Source: Selenomonadaceae bacterium (GTDB lineage Bacteria > Bacillota > Negativicutes > Selenomonadales > Selenomonadaceae). From it: a stretch of 64,000 nucleotides of DNA. This document shows, in pieces, positions 8,930 to 17,549 of this stretch; position 1 is the stretch's first letter; the number at the start of each line of letters is the position of its first letter. The notes under the pieces are model-generated. The model was not told the origin of the DNA and ran no database searches. It saw only the letters and a program-made list of their open reading frames with translations. Made by a program: the position numbers and the translations under genes. The stretch covers positions 163,328 to 227,327 of the forward strand of contig JAGABT010000001.1 in the NCBI GenBank assembly GCA_017614505.1. Direction: 5' to 3'.

Positions 8930-10396
8930 TTGAACAAAATTTTTGAATCGGGCTTAGCGGGTTCGCTGGAACTCTACGACGAAATTGCCAGCGACGAAGA
9001 ATTTTCAGCGGCAGGCAATTCATTTTTCGAGCGTTCGTATTTTGGCACGCGCGTGCTGATTCTGGCGGCGAATTTTGGCGACGAAATAACGCTGGCGGGC
9101 AATATGATGCTGAATTTATCGGCGGCGCGCGCAGAAATTTTCGTGGCGTATTCGGCGGAAAAAGTTCATTCGCCGGAAAATATCAATGCGCTGAAAATCC
9201 TGGGCGTACCGCGCGAAAAAATAATTTTCATCGAAAATCTGAAGCGGCTGATTGTCGAGCTGCGCGCGAATATAATTTTCTGCGTCGAGGCGGAGACTGC
9301 CGCGCAGAAAAAATTATCTGCCGCCTTTGAAAAAATTCTCGGCGAAATTCTGCGCGAAACTCCAGACTATCGACCCGAAGTCTACAAGAAATTCGCCTGC
9401 GCGACGGCGTTGAACGCTCCGCCGGATTTTTACGCGTCCAATCTTATGTCCGTGCGCCGCCCGAAAATTGGCGTCACCGACGGCTATGACTTCGACGTAA
9501 TCGACCGCGCCGGTTACGGCTGGGCTGAACGCGTCCGCTTTCCCGTACCCGAAGCCTGCCGCAAAACTCTGCTCAAAAATAATCCGCTTGCCGTCGCCAT
9601 TTTCGCCTACAGGAAAAATCACTGGTCGGCTCTGCGAATTTGTAACTCCGACGAAGTTTTCTTTGAGCGCCGCACTGACAACCAGGCTTTTTTCGCGCAG
9701 GTTACAAATCCCGCCGCGTGCGATTTTCAAATTACCGGCGGCGAAATTTCCCGCGATAAAATTCTGGCGTTCGACTGGAGCGAGGAAGTTCAAGTCCGGC
9801 GCGTTGTAATTTACGGCAACTTCCTCGACAATTCGCCCGCTAAAATCAAAATCCGCCTCACTGTTGACAGCGGCGCGGTTTATCTGGATAATGTTTATGA
9901 ACTGCCGAGCCGTGGGCGTCCGCTGATTATCGACACGGAAAAAATTTTCGTGCGGCGCGCTGAAATTAAATTCGTCGAGGGCGGCAGGGATTTCGGAATT
10001 GCTGAAGTGGAATTTTTCGCCAACGTCAATCCGCTCAGGAAAATCGCGCCATTCGTCAAGCTGGTTATCGGCGAAGATTTTTTCTACCGCTGCGACGTAC
10101 CTTACGAGGTTGAGAAAATTCCGCTGGGGCTTTACAAATTCCACGTCGACGAGCCGGTCAGAATTACCGCCAAAGCCAGCGGCGAAACTATTTTGAGCGA
10201 AATTCTCAACGGCGGCGGCGAAATTATTTTGAACCTGGGCGACGCTAAAGAAATTGCGCTGGCGGCGGAAGTTATCGGCGCGCCAGATATTTACGACGAA
10301 GCGGTTATCCGGCGCGTGAGCGATTTGACGCAGATTCAGCTGAAAATCGGGCAGTGGCTCGATAAAATGCGCGTTCACAAAATCCGAAAGATTTAG
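8930..10396 (+). CDS. PIG-L/LmbE-like protein with altered active site and discoidin-like domain
   Basis: 488 residues. The N-terminal part (LILAANFGDEITLAGNMML) aligns with the LmbE/PIG-L deacetylase signature AHPDDE, but the His, Pro and first Asp are replaced (AANFGDE), removing a zinc ligand and the catalytic base. The middle and C-terminal parts are beta-rich and resemble F5/8 type C-like carbohydrate-binding segments (QVRRVVIYGNF, FGIAEVEFFANV). It may be a binding pseudoenzyme acting near glycan assembly; that is inference. No signal peptide is seen. It starts with TTG after GGGCGGTGA and lies 61 bases before waaA-lpxK on the same strand. Confidence 0.6.
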   Translation: MNKIFESGLAGSLELYDEIASDEEFSAAGNSFFERSYFGTRVLILAANFGDEITLAGNMMLNLSAARAEIFVAYSAEKVHSPENINALKILGVPREKIIFIENLKRLIVELRANIIFCVEAETAAQKKLSAAFEKILGEILRETPDYRPEVYKKFACATALNAPPDFYASNLMSVRRPKIGVTDGYDFDVIDRAGYGWAERVRFPVPEACRKTLLKNNPLAVAIFAYRKNHWSALRICNSDEVFFERRTDNQAFFAQVTNPAACDFQITGGEISRDKILAFDWSEEVQVRRVVIYGNFLDNSPAKIKIRLTVDSGAVYLDNVYELPSRGRPLIIDTEKIFVRRAEIKFVEGGRDFGIAEVEFFANVNPLRKIAPFVKLVIGEDFFYRCDVPYEVEKIPLGLYKFHVDEPVRITAKASGETILSEILNGGGEIILNLGDAKEIALAAEVIGAPDIYDEAVIRRVSDLTQIQLKIGQWLDKMRVHKIRKI

Positions 10397-10457
10397 GTTG
10401 CAAAAAATCGCCGCGTAAAATAAAATATAGCGATTGAAATTGCGAAGGGGCGCTTTT

Positions 10458-12944
10458 ATGCAGCTACTGTACAACCTCGCGGCGATACTGGTCGTGATAA
10501 TTATAATTCCGGTCTTCATGATTCGTTCAATACGCGAAAAAGGCTTCGTCGAGCGGATAAGGCAGAGCCTCGGATTTTTCCCCGAAGGCGCGCTGGAGCC
10601 GGTTGCGAAAAAAAATTGCATCTGGGTACACGCGGCGTCGGTGGGCGAAATCGTAGCGACGAGCCCGCTGATTAAAGAATTTCGGCGCGAATTTCCAAAA
10701 TCGCCAATTTTAGTTTCGGTCGTCACAACTTCCGGCTACGAAATGGCGAACCGAATAATCAAGGACGCGGACGCGATAATTTATTTCCCGCTGGATTTGC
10801 CGTTCGTAGCGGCGTCGGTTATCCGCAGAATCCACCCGCGAATTTTTTTGAACGTCGAAACCGAACTCTGGCCGAATTTCCTCAAAAACGCGCGCCAGCT
10901 CCACATTCCAGTTATGATGGTCAACGGGCGAATTTCAGATAAAAGCGTGCGGCGCTACAAGTACATGTTTTCAATTCTGACAGACATGATTGGCACGGTG
11001 AAATTTTTCGCAATGCAGTCGCCGATTGACGCGGATTATATCATGCAGCTGGGCGCGCCGCCGGAACTGGTGACGGTTACCGGCAATACGAAATTCGACC
11101 AGACTTATACCGACGTTACGCCGGAGGAACGCGAAAAAATTCTGTCGGATATGGGCTTGGAAGATGCTGACGGGATTTTACTGGCTGGCAGCACGCATCG
11201 CGGCGAGGAAGATTACGTTCTGCGCGCATTCAAAGCCGTCCGCGAAACTCATCCCAAAGCTCGGCTTGTCATAGCCCCGCGCGAACTTTTGCGCACGCGT
11301 GAAGTTATTGGGATTTGCAAGAGCGCCGGCTTTACCGTCGGCACCCGCACTGAACTCCAGAAGCGTCCGCCCAATAACGAAGATATTATAATCCTCGACA
11401 CGATTGGCGAGCTCGGGCAGGTTTATTCGATTGGCGACGTGATTTACGTCGGCGGCAGCCTGGTAACGCATGGCGGTCACAATATTTTGGAACCGGCGGC
11501 GCACGGCAAGGCGATTATCGTAGGACATCACATGGAAAATTTCAAGGACACCCACGCGCTTTTCAAAAACCGCAACGCCTGCATTACCGTCAACAGCCCT
11601 GAAGAACTCGTTGAGCAGACGCGCAAACTTTTCGACGACGCTCAGCACCGTAAGCAGCTCGAAGACGAAACTTTAAAAATCGTGCTGGAAAATCGCGGCG
11701 CCTCCAGAAAATCTGCCGTCCTTCTGCGCAAAGTTCTAACCGAATACGAAGCGCGCGAAAATGCCCGCCACCCGCATACCACGCAGAAAATTGAAAATCT
11801 CCGCACGTACCTCGGTCACCTGATTCATATCAAAAAAGTCGAAGGCGTCCCAATGCATTTGGTTATGGGCTTGCTATACCTCTTTTCGCTGGTCTACAAG
11901 CAGCTCGTCAATATCAAACTGTTCAGCTACCGGCTTGGAATTTTGGGCAAAGACCGGCTCAGCTGCTACGTTATCAGCCTCGGCAACATTACGGTGGGCG
12001 GCACCGGCAAAACTCCTACCGCGCAGCGGCTGGCGAAGGATATTCGCGATATGGGTTACCGCGTCGTTATTCTGAATCGCGGCTACCGCGCGAAGTGGCA
12101 CGGCAAAGTTGGAATTGTTTCCGACGGCAAAACTTTGCAGATGGACGCGGCGGAAGCTGGCGACGAAGCTTACATGCTGGCGAAACATCTGCCTAACGTT
12201 CCCGTGCTGATTGGAGCCGAGCGCGCGGTTACCGGCAGATATGCGATTGAGCATTTCGGCGCCGAGGTTGCAATTCTGGACGACGGCTACCAGCACTGGC
12301 AGCTGATTCGGGATATGGATATTCTGCTTGTCGACGCGGTGAATGTTTTCGGCAACGGGCACCTGCTGCCGCGCGGTACCCTGCGCGAATCAATGTCTCA
12401 TATCAGCCGCGCGGACGTCTGCCTTATCACGAAGGTTGACCAGGCGGCGGAAGGCGATGTTAATGGTATTCGCGAGACCGTTCACAAGTACAACGCTGCC
12501 GCCAAAATCGTCGAGAGTATTCACCAGCCGCGCTGCTTCATTCCGCTGGCTGAATGGTTTATCGACCTTTCGAGCGAGGGCGTCAGCGTCGAAAATATTT
12601 CCGGCAAAAAAATCATGGCGGTTTCTGCGATTGGAAATCCGGCGTCATTCGAGCGCACGCTGAGGGATTTGGGCGCAGAAATTATCGAGGGCATTCGCTA
12701 CCCCGACCACCACGAATACACTGTTAAGGAAATGCAGGACGTTTTGCAGCAGGCGGACGCACTTGGCGCCGAGTCGATTGTCATTACCGAGAAGGACGCC
12801 GTTAAAATTCCAGGCGAATTTGCCAAAGCCAACTGGAACATTCCGATTTTCGTAATTTGCGTCGAAGTTAAATTTCAGGCGGGCGCGCAGGAATTTCAGC
12901 AGGAACTGCGCCGACGCTTGAGCGAAAAACTCGGCAAACGGTGA
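10458..12944 (+). CDS. waaA-lpxK: Kdo transferase / lipid A 4'-kinase fusion (WaaA-LpxK)
   Basis: About 828 residues joining two LPS enzymes. Residues 1 to about 430 are WaaA (KdtA): a membrane anchor (LLYNLAAILVVIIIIPVFMI), HAASVGEIVATSPLI, and the GT-B donor site YVGGSLVTHGGHNILEPA, which add Kdo to the lipid A precursor. Residues from about 450 are LpxK, with a P-loop (LGNITVGGTGKTP), which phosphorylates the disaccharide at 4'. The ATG at 10458 is preferred to an upstream TTG because AAGGGG lies 8 bases before it. Fusing the two couples phosphorylation and Kdo transfer at the inner membrane. Such fusions are, to my recollection, known in Negativicutes. Confidence 0.95.
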   Translation: MQLLYNLAAILVVIIIIPVFMIRSIREKGFVERIRQSLGFFPEGALEPVAKKNCIWVHAASVGEIVATSPLIKEFRREFPKSPILVSVVTTSGYEMANRIIKDADAIIYFPLDLPFVAASVIRRIHPRIFLNVETELWPNFLKNARQLHIPVMMVNGRISDKSVRRYKYMFSILTDMIGTVKFFAMQSPIDADYIMQLGAPPELVTVTGNTKFDQTYTDVTPEEREKILSDMGLEDADGILLAGSTHRGEEDYVLRAFKAVRETHPKARLVIAPRELLRTREVIGICKSAGFTVGTRTELQKRPPNNEDIIILDTIGELGQVYSIGDVIYVGGSLVTHGGHNILEPAAHGKAIIVGHHMENFKDTHALFKNRNACITVNSPEELVEQTRKLFDDAQHRKQLEDETLKIVLENRGASRKSAVLLRKVLTEYEARENARHPHTTQKIENLRTYLGHLIHIKKVEGVPMHLVMGLLYLFSLVYKQLVNIKLFSYRLGILGKDRLSCYVISLGNITVGGTGKTPTAQRLAKDIRDMGYRVVILNRGYRAKWHGKVGIVSDGKTLQMDAAEAGDEAYMLAKHLPNVPVLIGAERAVTGRYAIEHFGAEVAILDDGYQHWQLIRDMDILLVDAVNVFGNGHLLPRGTLRESMSHISRADVCLITKVDQAAEGDVNGIRETVHKYNAAAKIVESIHQPRCFIPLAEWFIDLSSEGVSVENISGKKIMAVSAIGNPASFERTLRDLGAEIIEGIRYPDHHEYTVKEMQDVLQQADALGAESIVITEKDAVKIPGEFAKANWNIPIFVICVEVKFQAGAQEFQQELRRRLSEKLGKR

Positions 12945-13015
12945 TTAAAATAATTTTCACAGCGAGAAAAATTTGTCGAATATCAAAAAAAATAAATTTC
13001 AAGGAGATGGTGGTA

Positions 13016-14035
13016 ATGTTCAGGAAAATTTTCACGGTACTTATGCTGGCGGTGATGGCGCTGGGAATTGCAGGTTGCGGCGGAGACAGTTCCGGCGGCG
13101 GGCAGAAGGCGGCTACTAACAACCGGCTCGTAATTTACACTTCGATGAAGGAGTCGCTGATTGGCGGGATTATCGAGGGATTCAAGAAAAAAAATCCTGG
13201 CGTGGAAATTGACTACCAGTCCGCCGGTGCCGGTAAAATCATGGCGAAACTTGCGGCTGAGCGTCAGAGCGGTCACCTTTTAGCCGACATTATCTGGACG
13301 AGCGAAGTTCCAGACTTTTACGAAATGAAATCCGAAGGCTTGCTGGAGCAGTACCAGCCTACGAATTTCAGCGAACTGCTTAACCCGTTCGACGACTACG
13401 ACGGCTCTTTCACCGCCGCGCGCCTCGGCACGCTGGGGATTGTCATCAACACCGAAAAAGTTGCGACGCCGCCCGCTGGCTGGGAAACTATCGCGACCGA
13501 CCCGCTGTACAAAGACGCCTTCGGTATAGCCGACCCCGCACTTTCCGGCACGGCGCTTATGAGCGTGGCGCTGCTTGAAAAACAGTTCGGCTGGGATTAT
13601 CTTGTACGCCTGCGCGAAAATGGCGCGATTAAAAGCAAAGGTTCCGGCAGAGTTGTTGACGATACCGCAACCGGCGAACTGACTGCCTGCCTGGGCGTCG
13701 ACTACATTACCGCCGCGAAGATTGACAAGGGCTCGCCGCTGAAAATGATTTACCCTGCGGAAATGCTCACAGTTCCCAGCCCTGTTGCGATTTTCAAAGA
13801 CGCGCCCAATAAGGAACTTGCCAAAAAATTCGTCGATTATCTTTTGAGCCAGGAAGCGCAGCAGATGATTGCGAACGCCGGTACCGTTCCCGTTCGCGTA
13901 GATGTGGCTATGCCCGAAAAATACAATCTGCCCACGCCGGAAGTTGCCCTGCTCAGCGGAATTAAAATCAACTACACCGACGTTATGGCGCATAAAGAAG
14001 AGCTTGTGCAGAGATTTTCCGACCTGTTTAAATAA
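13016..14035 (+). CDS. Extracellular solute-binding lipoprotein, Fe3+-type ABC importer
   Basis: 339 residues. A lipoprotein signal ends in the lipobox GIAGCGG, so the mature protein is anchored through Cys near residue 21. The mature part (RLVIYTSMKESLIGGIIEGF, DIIWTSEVPDFYEM, YLLSQEAQQMIANAGTVPVR) matches the periplasmic binding proteins of the FbpA/AfuA/PhnS cluster (iron, 2-aminoethylphosphonate or organic phosphate). The start at 13016 has AAGGAG 9 bases upstream; the longer ORF is not favoured. No permease or ATPase gene is beside it, so the transporter partner must be elsewhere. A repeat element follows its stop immediately. Confidence 0.85.
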   Translation: MFRKIFTVLMLAVMALGIAGCGGDSSGGGQKAATNNRLVIYTSMKESLIGGIIEGFKKKNPGVEIDYQSAGAGKIMAKLAAERQSGHLLADIIWTSEVPDFYEMKSEGLLEQYQPTNFSELLNPFDDYDGSFTAARLGTLGIVINTEKVATPPAGWETIATDPLYKDAFGIADPALSGTALMSVALLEKQFGWDYLVRLRENGAIKSKGSGRVVDDTATGELTACLGVDYITAAKIDKGSPLKMIYPAEMLTVPSPVAIFKDAPNKELAKKFVDYLLSQEAQQMIANAGTVPVRVDVAMPEKYNLPTPEVALLSGIKINYTDVMAHKEELVQRFSDLFK

Positions 14036-14038
14036 AAA

Positions 14039-14193
14039 TTAAGAGGCGCCCCATGGACGCACGCGCTTAAGAAGCGCGCCATGGACGGATTAGAGGCCGC
14101 CCAAGGACGGGCGGCCGCCCGCGCCATTCGCCGGATGCGAATGCAGCGGGCTGTCTTTCTTTGCTACTTTCTTTCTGCACCAGAAAGAAAGTA
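14039..14193 (-). repeat. Three-hairpin repeat, copy R1 (after sensor kinase gene)
   Basis: Copy of the intergenic element. It has three head units (14044-14057, 14074-14086, 14095-14116), each with ATGGAC or AAGGAC at the loop, but only the last (GGCCGCCC-AAGGAC-GGGCGGCC) keeps an intact stem. A second hairpin (ATTCGC/GCGAAT) and a perfect third hairpin at 14165-14193 (TACTTTCTTTCTG/CAGAAAGAAAGTA) follow. Read on the minus strand it lies just downstream of the sensor kinase stop. Confidence 0.85.
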
Positions 14194-14259
14194 GATCCCT
14201 ATAAAGTATATCCCTAGAAAGTAGATCCCTAACGCAGAACTTCCTAACGCAGAACTTCC
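14186..14259. repeat. Five 15-bp tandem units at the 3' end of the sensor kinase
   Basis: Units of 15 bp start at 14186, 14201, 14216, 14231 and 14246; the first three read AGAAAGTAGATCCCT with small changes, the last two AACGCAGAACTTCCT. The final pair duplicates the last codons and stop of the kinase gene, so the coding end is itself part of the tandem array. Confidence 0.85.
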
Positions 14260-16493
14260 GCCAGCGTCTCCATCATCTTTGGAACGTCGAGCGGCTTAGC
14301 GATATGTGCGTTCATACCGGCTTCGAGAGCCGCCTGAACGTCGTCGCTGAACGCGTTGGCAGTCATGGCGATAATCGGGATTCTGGCGAGCGCAGGATTT
14401 TCCAGCTGGCGAATGGCGCGCGCCGCCTCGTAGCCGTTCATAATCGGCATTTGAATATCCATCAAAATCGCGTCGTAGTCGCCTGGCTGCGACGCTTTAA
14501 CTTTATCCAGCGCCTCCCTGCCGTTTTCCGCCGTATCGACTTCAAAGCCGACTTCCTCCAGAATCATCACGGCAATTTCGCGGTTGACTTCAATATCCTC
14601 GACGAGCAAAAGTTTTTTCGCGCTGAAATCAATTTCGCCAGCGGTTTCCTCATCGTCGGACTCATCCTCAACAATTTCGTCGGTAAGCCTGAATTTCACG
14701 TTGACGATAAATTCAGTGCCCTTATTCGGCGCGGTGACAACCTGAATCGTGCCGCCCATAAGGTCGATAATGCTTTTGGTAATCGCCATACCGAGACCGG
14801 TGCCTTGAATTTTGCTGACGGTGGAAGTCCTTTCGCGCTCGAACGCCTCAAAAACTTTCTTGGCAAATTCCTCAGTCATACTGATACCGCTGTCCTTGAC
14901 GCGAAATTCGTAGCTGCCTTCGCCGCCGGAATTGTCGCCATTCTGCGCGAGCGTCACGGAAATTCTGCCGTCTTTCGGCGTAAATTTATAGGCGTTGCTG
15001 AGAAGATTCAGCAGGACGCGGTTAAGGCGGTGTTCGTCGCAGATAACGAATTTATCCTTCACGCGCGAGCTGTCGACGCCGAAGCTGATATTTTTGGTGC
15101 GCATCTGCGTGGTAAACATATCGTAGGCGTCGGAAAAAACTTTGCAGATATTGACCGGCGAATTTTCAAGTTCCATTTTGCCGGATTCAATGCGGCTCAT
15201 TTCGAGAATGTCATTAATCAGCGCGAGTAAGTGCTGGCTGGACGCGTCGATTTTTTTCAGAAAGTCGTACATTCGCACGGGAACAGCGTCAGGACATTTC
15301 GGGCGCGTGCAGTTTTCGCAGAGGTGGTGCAGTTTTTTAGAGAGTTCGACGTAACCGATAATGGCGTTCATGGGCGTGCGAATATCGTGGCTCATGTTGA
15401 AAAGGAAAGTGGATTTGGCCTTACTGCTTTCCTCGGCGCGGTTTTTCGCTTCCAGAAGTTCTTCCTGCTTGCTTTTGAGTTCCTCTTTCTGCAGGTTGAT
15501 TATGTCGATATTTTCCTGCAGCTGGAGCGTATGCGCGCGCTCGATTTTGGCGTTGCGGTACTGAACCAGAATATAAATTACCAGCAGTAATACAAGGAGA
15601 ATCGAAACGATAATTCCAGCGGCGAGCCACGGTCGGCTCTCAATCATCTGGACAAAAGTCATATTTTCGTAGTGCTGGCGAATCCATTTGCGGTGGAGTT
15701 CGTCGAGCCGCCCTTCCTGCTGCATTTGAATCAGCACGGCGTTAATTCGGACGCGGAGCATTGTATCCTGTGGGTGCAGAACCATGGAGCCGAAAACGTG
15801 CGTGACGGCGTAACTCGGCTCAACGTCGACCAGACCAAATTTTTCAATAAACTCATTGCCGACCTGAATCGGGCAGATAGCAAATTCGTACTCGCCGGAC
15901 TTGAGCGCGGCAAAAATTTTCTCGTAGGAATCAATGTAGGAAATTTCGTCGTCGAGCCCTAAGCCTGGTACGTGGTGCAAGGACGCCACGCGCCGCCCGT
16001 ACAAACCCGCCACATTTGAAATGCTTGTGCGCCCGTAAACAACGTACTGCTTTTCCGTCGTAGGAATTGTGGCGATAATTTTCGGGTTGCCGACAATTAA
16101 ATCCGACTCCATGTTCATGATAACGTCGGCGTCGCCGCGCTCAAAATATCTGTTCGCTTCGGACCACGGCATGAGCTTCAAATCCAGATTCATCTGCAGG
16201 CGGTTGGCAACTTCGTTAATCAGTTCCACGTCGAGCCCGCAGTAATTTCCGTACTTGTCGACGTAAGAATACGGCGCATAGTCTATGTCCGTCACCACGT
16301 GCAAAGTTTTATCGAATTTATTTTCCGGCACAATTTCTACGCCTGGCTCTTTCTGGAACGGGTTCGATAAATAAATGTACAGAATCACAAAAAGTCCGGC
16401 AAGTATCGCCGGCAGTGAGAACAGCAAGAGCAGCGCGTTGCTTTTTTTCTCGAAAAATCTTTCTGAGTCTGGATTTGGCGTCCGATTTTCCAT
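14244..16493 (-). CDS. Hybrid sensor histidine kinase with periplasmic solute-binding domain and receiver
   Basis: 749 residues. Order: transmembrane segment (about 18-42), periplasmic SBP_bac_3 domain (about 62-280), second transmembrane segment (about 290-315), coiled coil, HisKA with SHDIRTP near residue 370, HATPase with NLLSNAYKF and GTGLGMAI, and a C-terminal receiver with LMDIQMP (phospho-Asp). The binding domain suggests it senses an amino acid or similar small ligand outside the cell. Two oddities: the kinase dimerisation domain has an insert with a cysteine cluster CENCTRPKC, and the G1 box reads VKDSGISM instead of DxGxG. No separate response regulator is adjacent. Start ATG has GAGGG 10 bases upstream. 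Confidence 0.92.
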   Translation of the reverse strand: MENRTPNPDSERFFEKKSNALLLLFSLPAILAGLFVILYIYLSNPFQKEPGVEIVPENKFDKTLHVVTDIDYAPYSYVDKYGNYCGLDVELINEVANRLQMNLDLKLMPWSEANRYFERGDADVIMNMESDLIVGNPKIIATIPTTEKQYVVYGRTSISNVAGLYGRRVASLHHVPGLGLDDEISYIDSYEKIFAALKSGEYEFAICPIQVGNEFIEKFGLVDVEPSYAVTHVFGSMVLHPQDTMLRVRINAVLIQMQQEGRLDELHRKWIRQHYENMTFVQMIESRPWLAAGIIVSILLVLLLVIYILVQYRNAKIERAHTLQLQENIDIINLQKEELKSKQEELLEAKNRAEESSKAKSTFLFNMSHDIRTPMNAIIGYVELSKKLHHLCENCTRPKCPDAVPVRMYDFLKKIDASSQHLLALINDILEMSRIESGKMELENSPVNICKVFSDAYDMFTTQMRTKNISFGVDSSRVKDKFVICDEHRLNRVLLNLLSNAYKFTPKDGRISVTLAQNGDNSGGEGSYEFRVKDSGISMTEEFAKKVFEAFERERTSTVSKIQGTGLGMAITKSIIDLMGGTIQVVTAPNKGTEFIVNVKFRLTDEIVEDESDDEETAGEIDFSAKKLLLVEDIEVNREIAVMILEEVGFEVDTAENGREALDKVKASQPGDYDAILMDIQMPIMNGYEAARAIRQLENPALARIPIIAMTANAFSDDVQAALEAGMNAHIAKPLDVPKMMETLAEVLR

Positions 16494-16537
16494 GAATTTT
16501 CATCCCTCTAAAAATCTTAAAAACAATTTGCGCGCCA

Positions 16538-16546
16538 ATTATACCA
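16538..16546 (-). promoter_or_regulatory. Extended -10 promoter of the sensor kinase gene
   Basis: The minus strand reads TGGTATAAT, a good extended -10, about 45 bases before the kinase ATG. The -35 region (GTGCAA at 17-bp spacing) is weak. Confidence 0.55.
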
Positions 16547-16593
16547 GTTATTGCAGAATTTTGCACAGGAAAATTAAAAGCCGCCGAAATATC

Positions 16594-16622
16594 TTGAAAC
16601 AAATTCGCGAATGAAATATAAT
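16594..16622 (+). promoter_or_regulatory. kdsB promoter
   Basis: TTGAAA (16594-16599), a 17-bp spacer and TATAAT (16617-16622). The -10 overlaps the first codons of the longest kdsB reading frame, so transcripts from it would begin near 16629 and exclude the upstream ATG. This supports the GTG at 16650 as the true start. Confidence 0.7.
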
Positions 16623-16649
16623 CAGCAAAAAAGAATCGAGCTGAAAAAT

Positions 16650-17384
16650 GTGAATGCGATTTGTGTAATTCCCGCGCGTTATGCGTCGACGCGCCTGCCA
16701 GGCAAGCCTCTGCGCGAAATTTGCGGCGTCCCGATGATTTGCCGCGTGTACGAGCGCGCGAAACTCGCCAAATCCGTCGCTGAAGTTATCGTTGCCACTG
16801 ACGACGAAAGAATTTTGGCGGCGGTTGAAAAAAATTCCGGCAGGGCAGTTATGACGCGCGCCGACCATAAGACCGGCACCGACCGCCTCGCTGAAGTCGC
16901 TGAAAAATTTCCGAGCGTCGACGTGATTGTAAACGTGCAGGGCGATGAGCCGCTGATTGACGCCGCGCTGATTGACGAGCTTGTCAGCGAATTTGTCGGC
17001 GATGAAAGTCTGCAGATGGCGACGGTTGCCGTCGAACTTACTGACGCTGCTGAAATTCAGAATCCAAATAACGTCAAGGTGGTTTTCGACAGGTATCATG
17101 ACGCGCTGTATTTTTCGCGCTCGCAAATTCCCTACCCGCGTAATTCCGGCGTGGCTAAAACTTTCAAGCACATTGGAATTTACGCGTACCGGCGGGATTT
17201 TTTACTGGCGTATGCGAAAATGGAGCCGACGCCGCTTGAACAGGCTGAATCGCTTGAACAGCTCCGCGCGCTGGAAAATGGCTACAAAATCCGCGTTATC
17301 GAAAGCAACTGCGAATTTGTCGGCGTCGATACCGAGGAAGACCTCGCGCGCGTGAACGAGATTTATCGCAAGGCGGGATTTTAA
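16650..17384 (+). CDS. kdsB: 3-deoxy-manno-octulosonate cytidylyltransferase
   Basis: 244 residues. Activates Kdo with CTP to CMP-Kdo, the donor used by WaaA. Family signatures: CVIPARYASTRLPGKPL at the N-terminus (nucleotide binding), VATDDERI, VNVQGDEPLID, and a C-terminal half with FSRSQIPYPR and KHIGIYAYRR. The GTG start is preferred over the ATG 39 bases upstream because a TTGAAA-17-TATAAT promoter overlaps that ATG and because the resulting length matches the family. First gene of the Kdo/Lpt run; a repeat element separates it from kdsA. Confidence 0.95.
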   Translation: MNAICVIPARYASTRLPGKPLREICGVPMICRVYERAKLAKSVAEVIVATDDERILAAVEKNSGRAVMTRADHKTGTDRLAEVAEKFPSVDVIVNVQGDEPLIDAALIDELVSEFVGDESLQMATVAVELTDAAEIQNPNNVKVVFDRYHDALYFSRSQIPYPRNSGVAKTFKHIGIYAYRRDFLLAYAKMEPTPLEQAESLEQLRALENGYKIRVIESNCEFVGVDTEEDLARVNEIYRKAGF

Positions 17385-17387
17385 CAT

Positions 17388-17515
17388 TTGTTTCAGCATT
17401 TCTTTCGAGAAAGAAACGCTGGCAAAGAAAGCTGCCCGCAGCAGTCGCTTCCGGCGACTGGTGACGGGCGGCGCCCCGTCCATGGGGCGCCTCTTAATGT
17501 GGCGCCTCATATTCG
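17388..17515 (+). repeat. Three-hairpin repeat, copy R2 (between kdsB and kdsA)
   Basis: Starts 4 bases after the kdsB stop. Read on the plus strand it has the TTTCTTTC/GAAAGAAA hairpin, then CAGTCGC/GCGACTG, then GGCGCCCC-GTCCAT-GGGGCGCC at 17470-17491 followed by a weak T-rich tail and a partial second head unit. It interrupts the Kdo operon. Confidence 0.85.
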
Positions 17516-17549
17516 CATTTTTAAATCTATTGCAAAGCTGGTGAATTTT

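Noticed and set aside
9314..10726. 470-residue minus-strand ORF opposite the PIG-L-like gene
   Set aside because: It runs antisense across a coherent plus-strand gene and the waaA start, has no recognisable domain and no ribosome site; long antisense frames are common in this codon usage.
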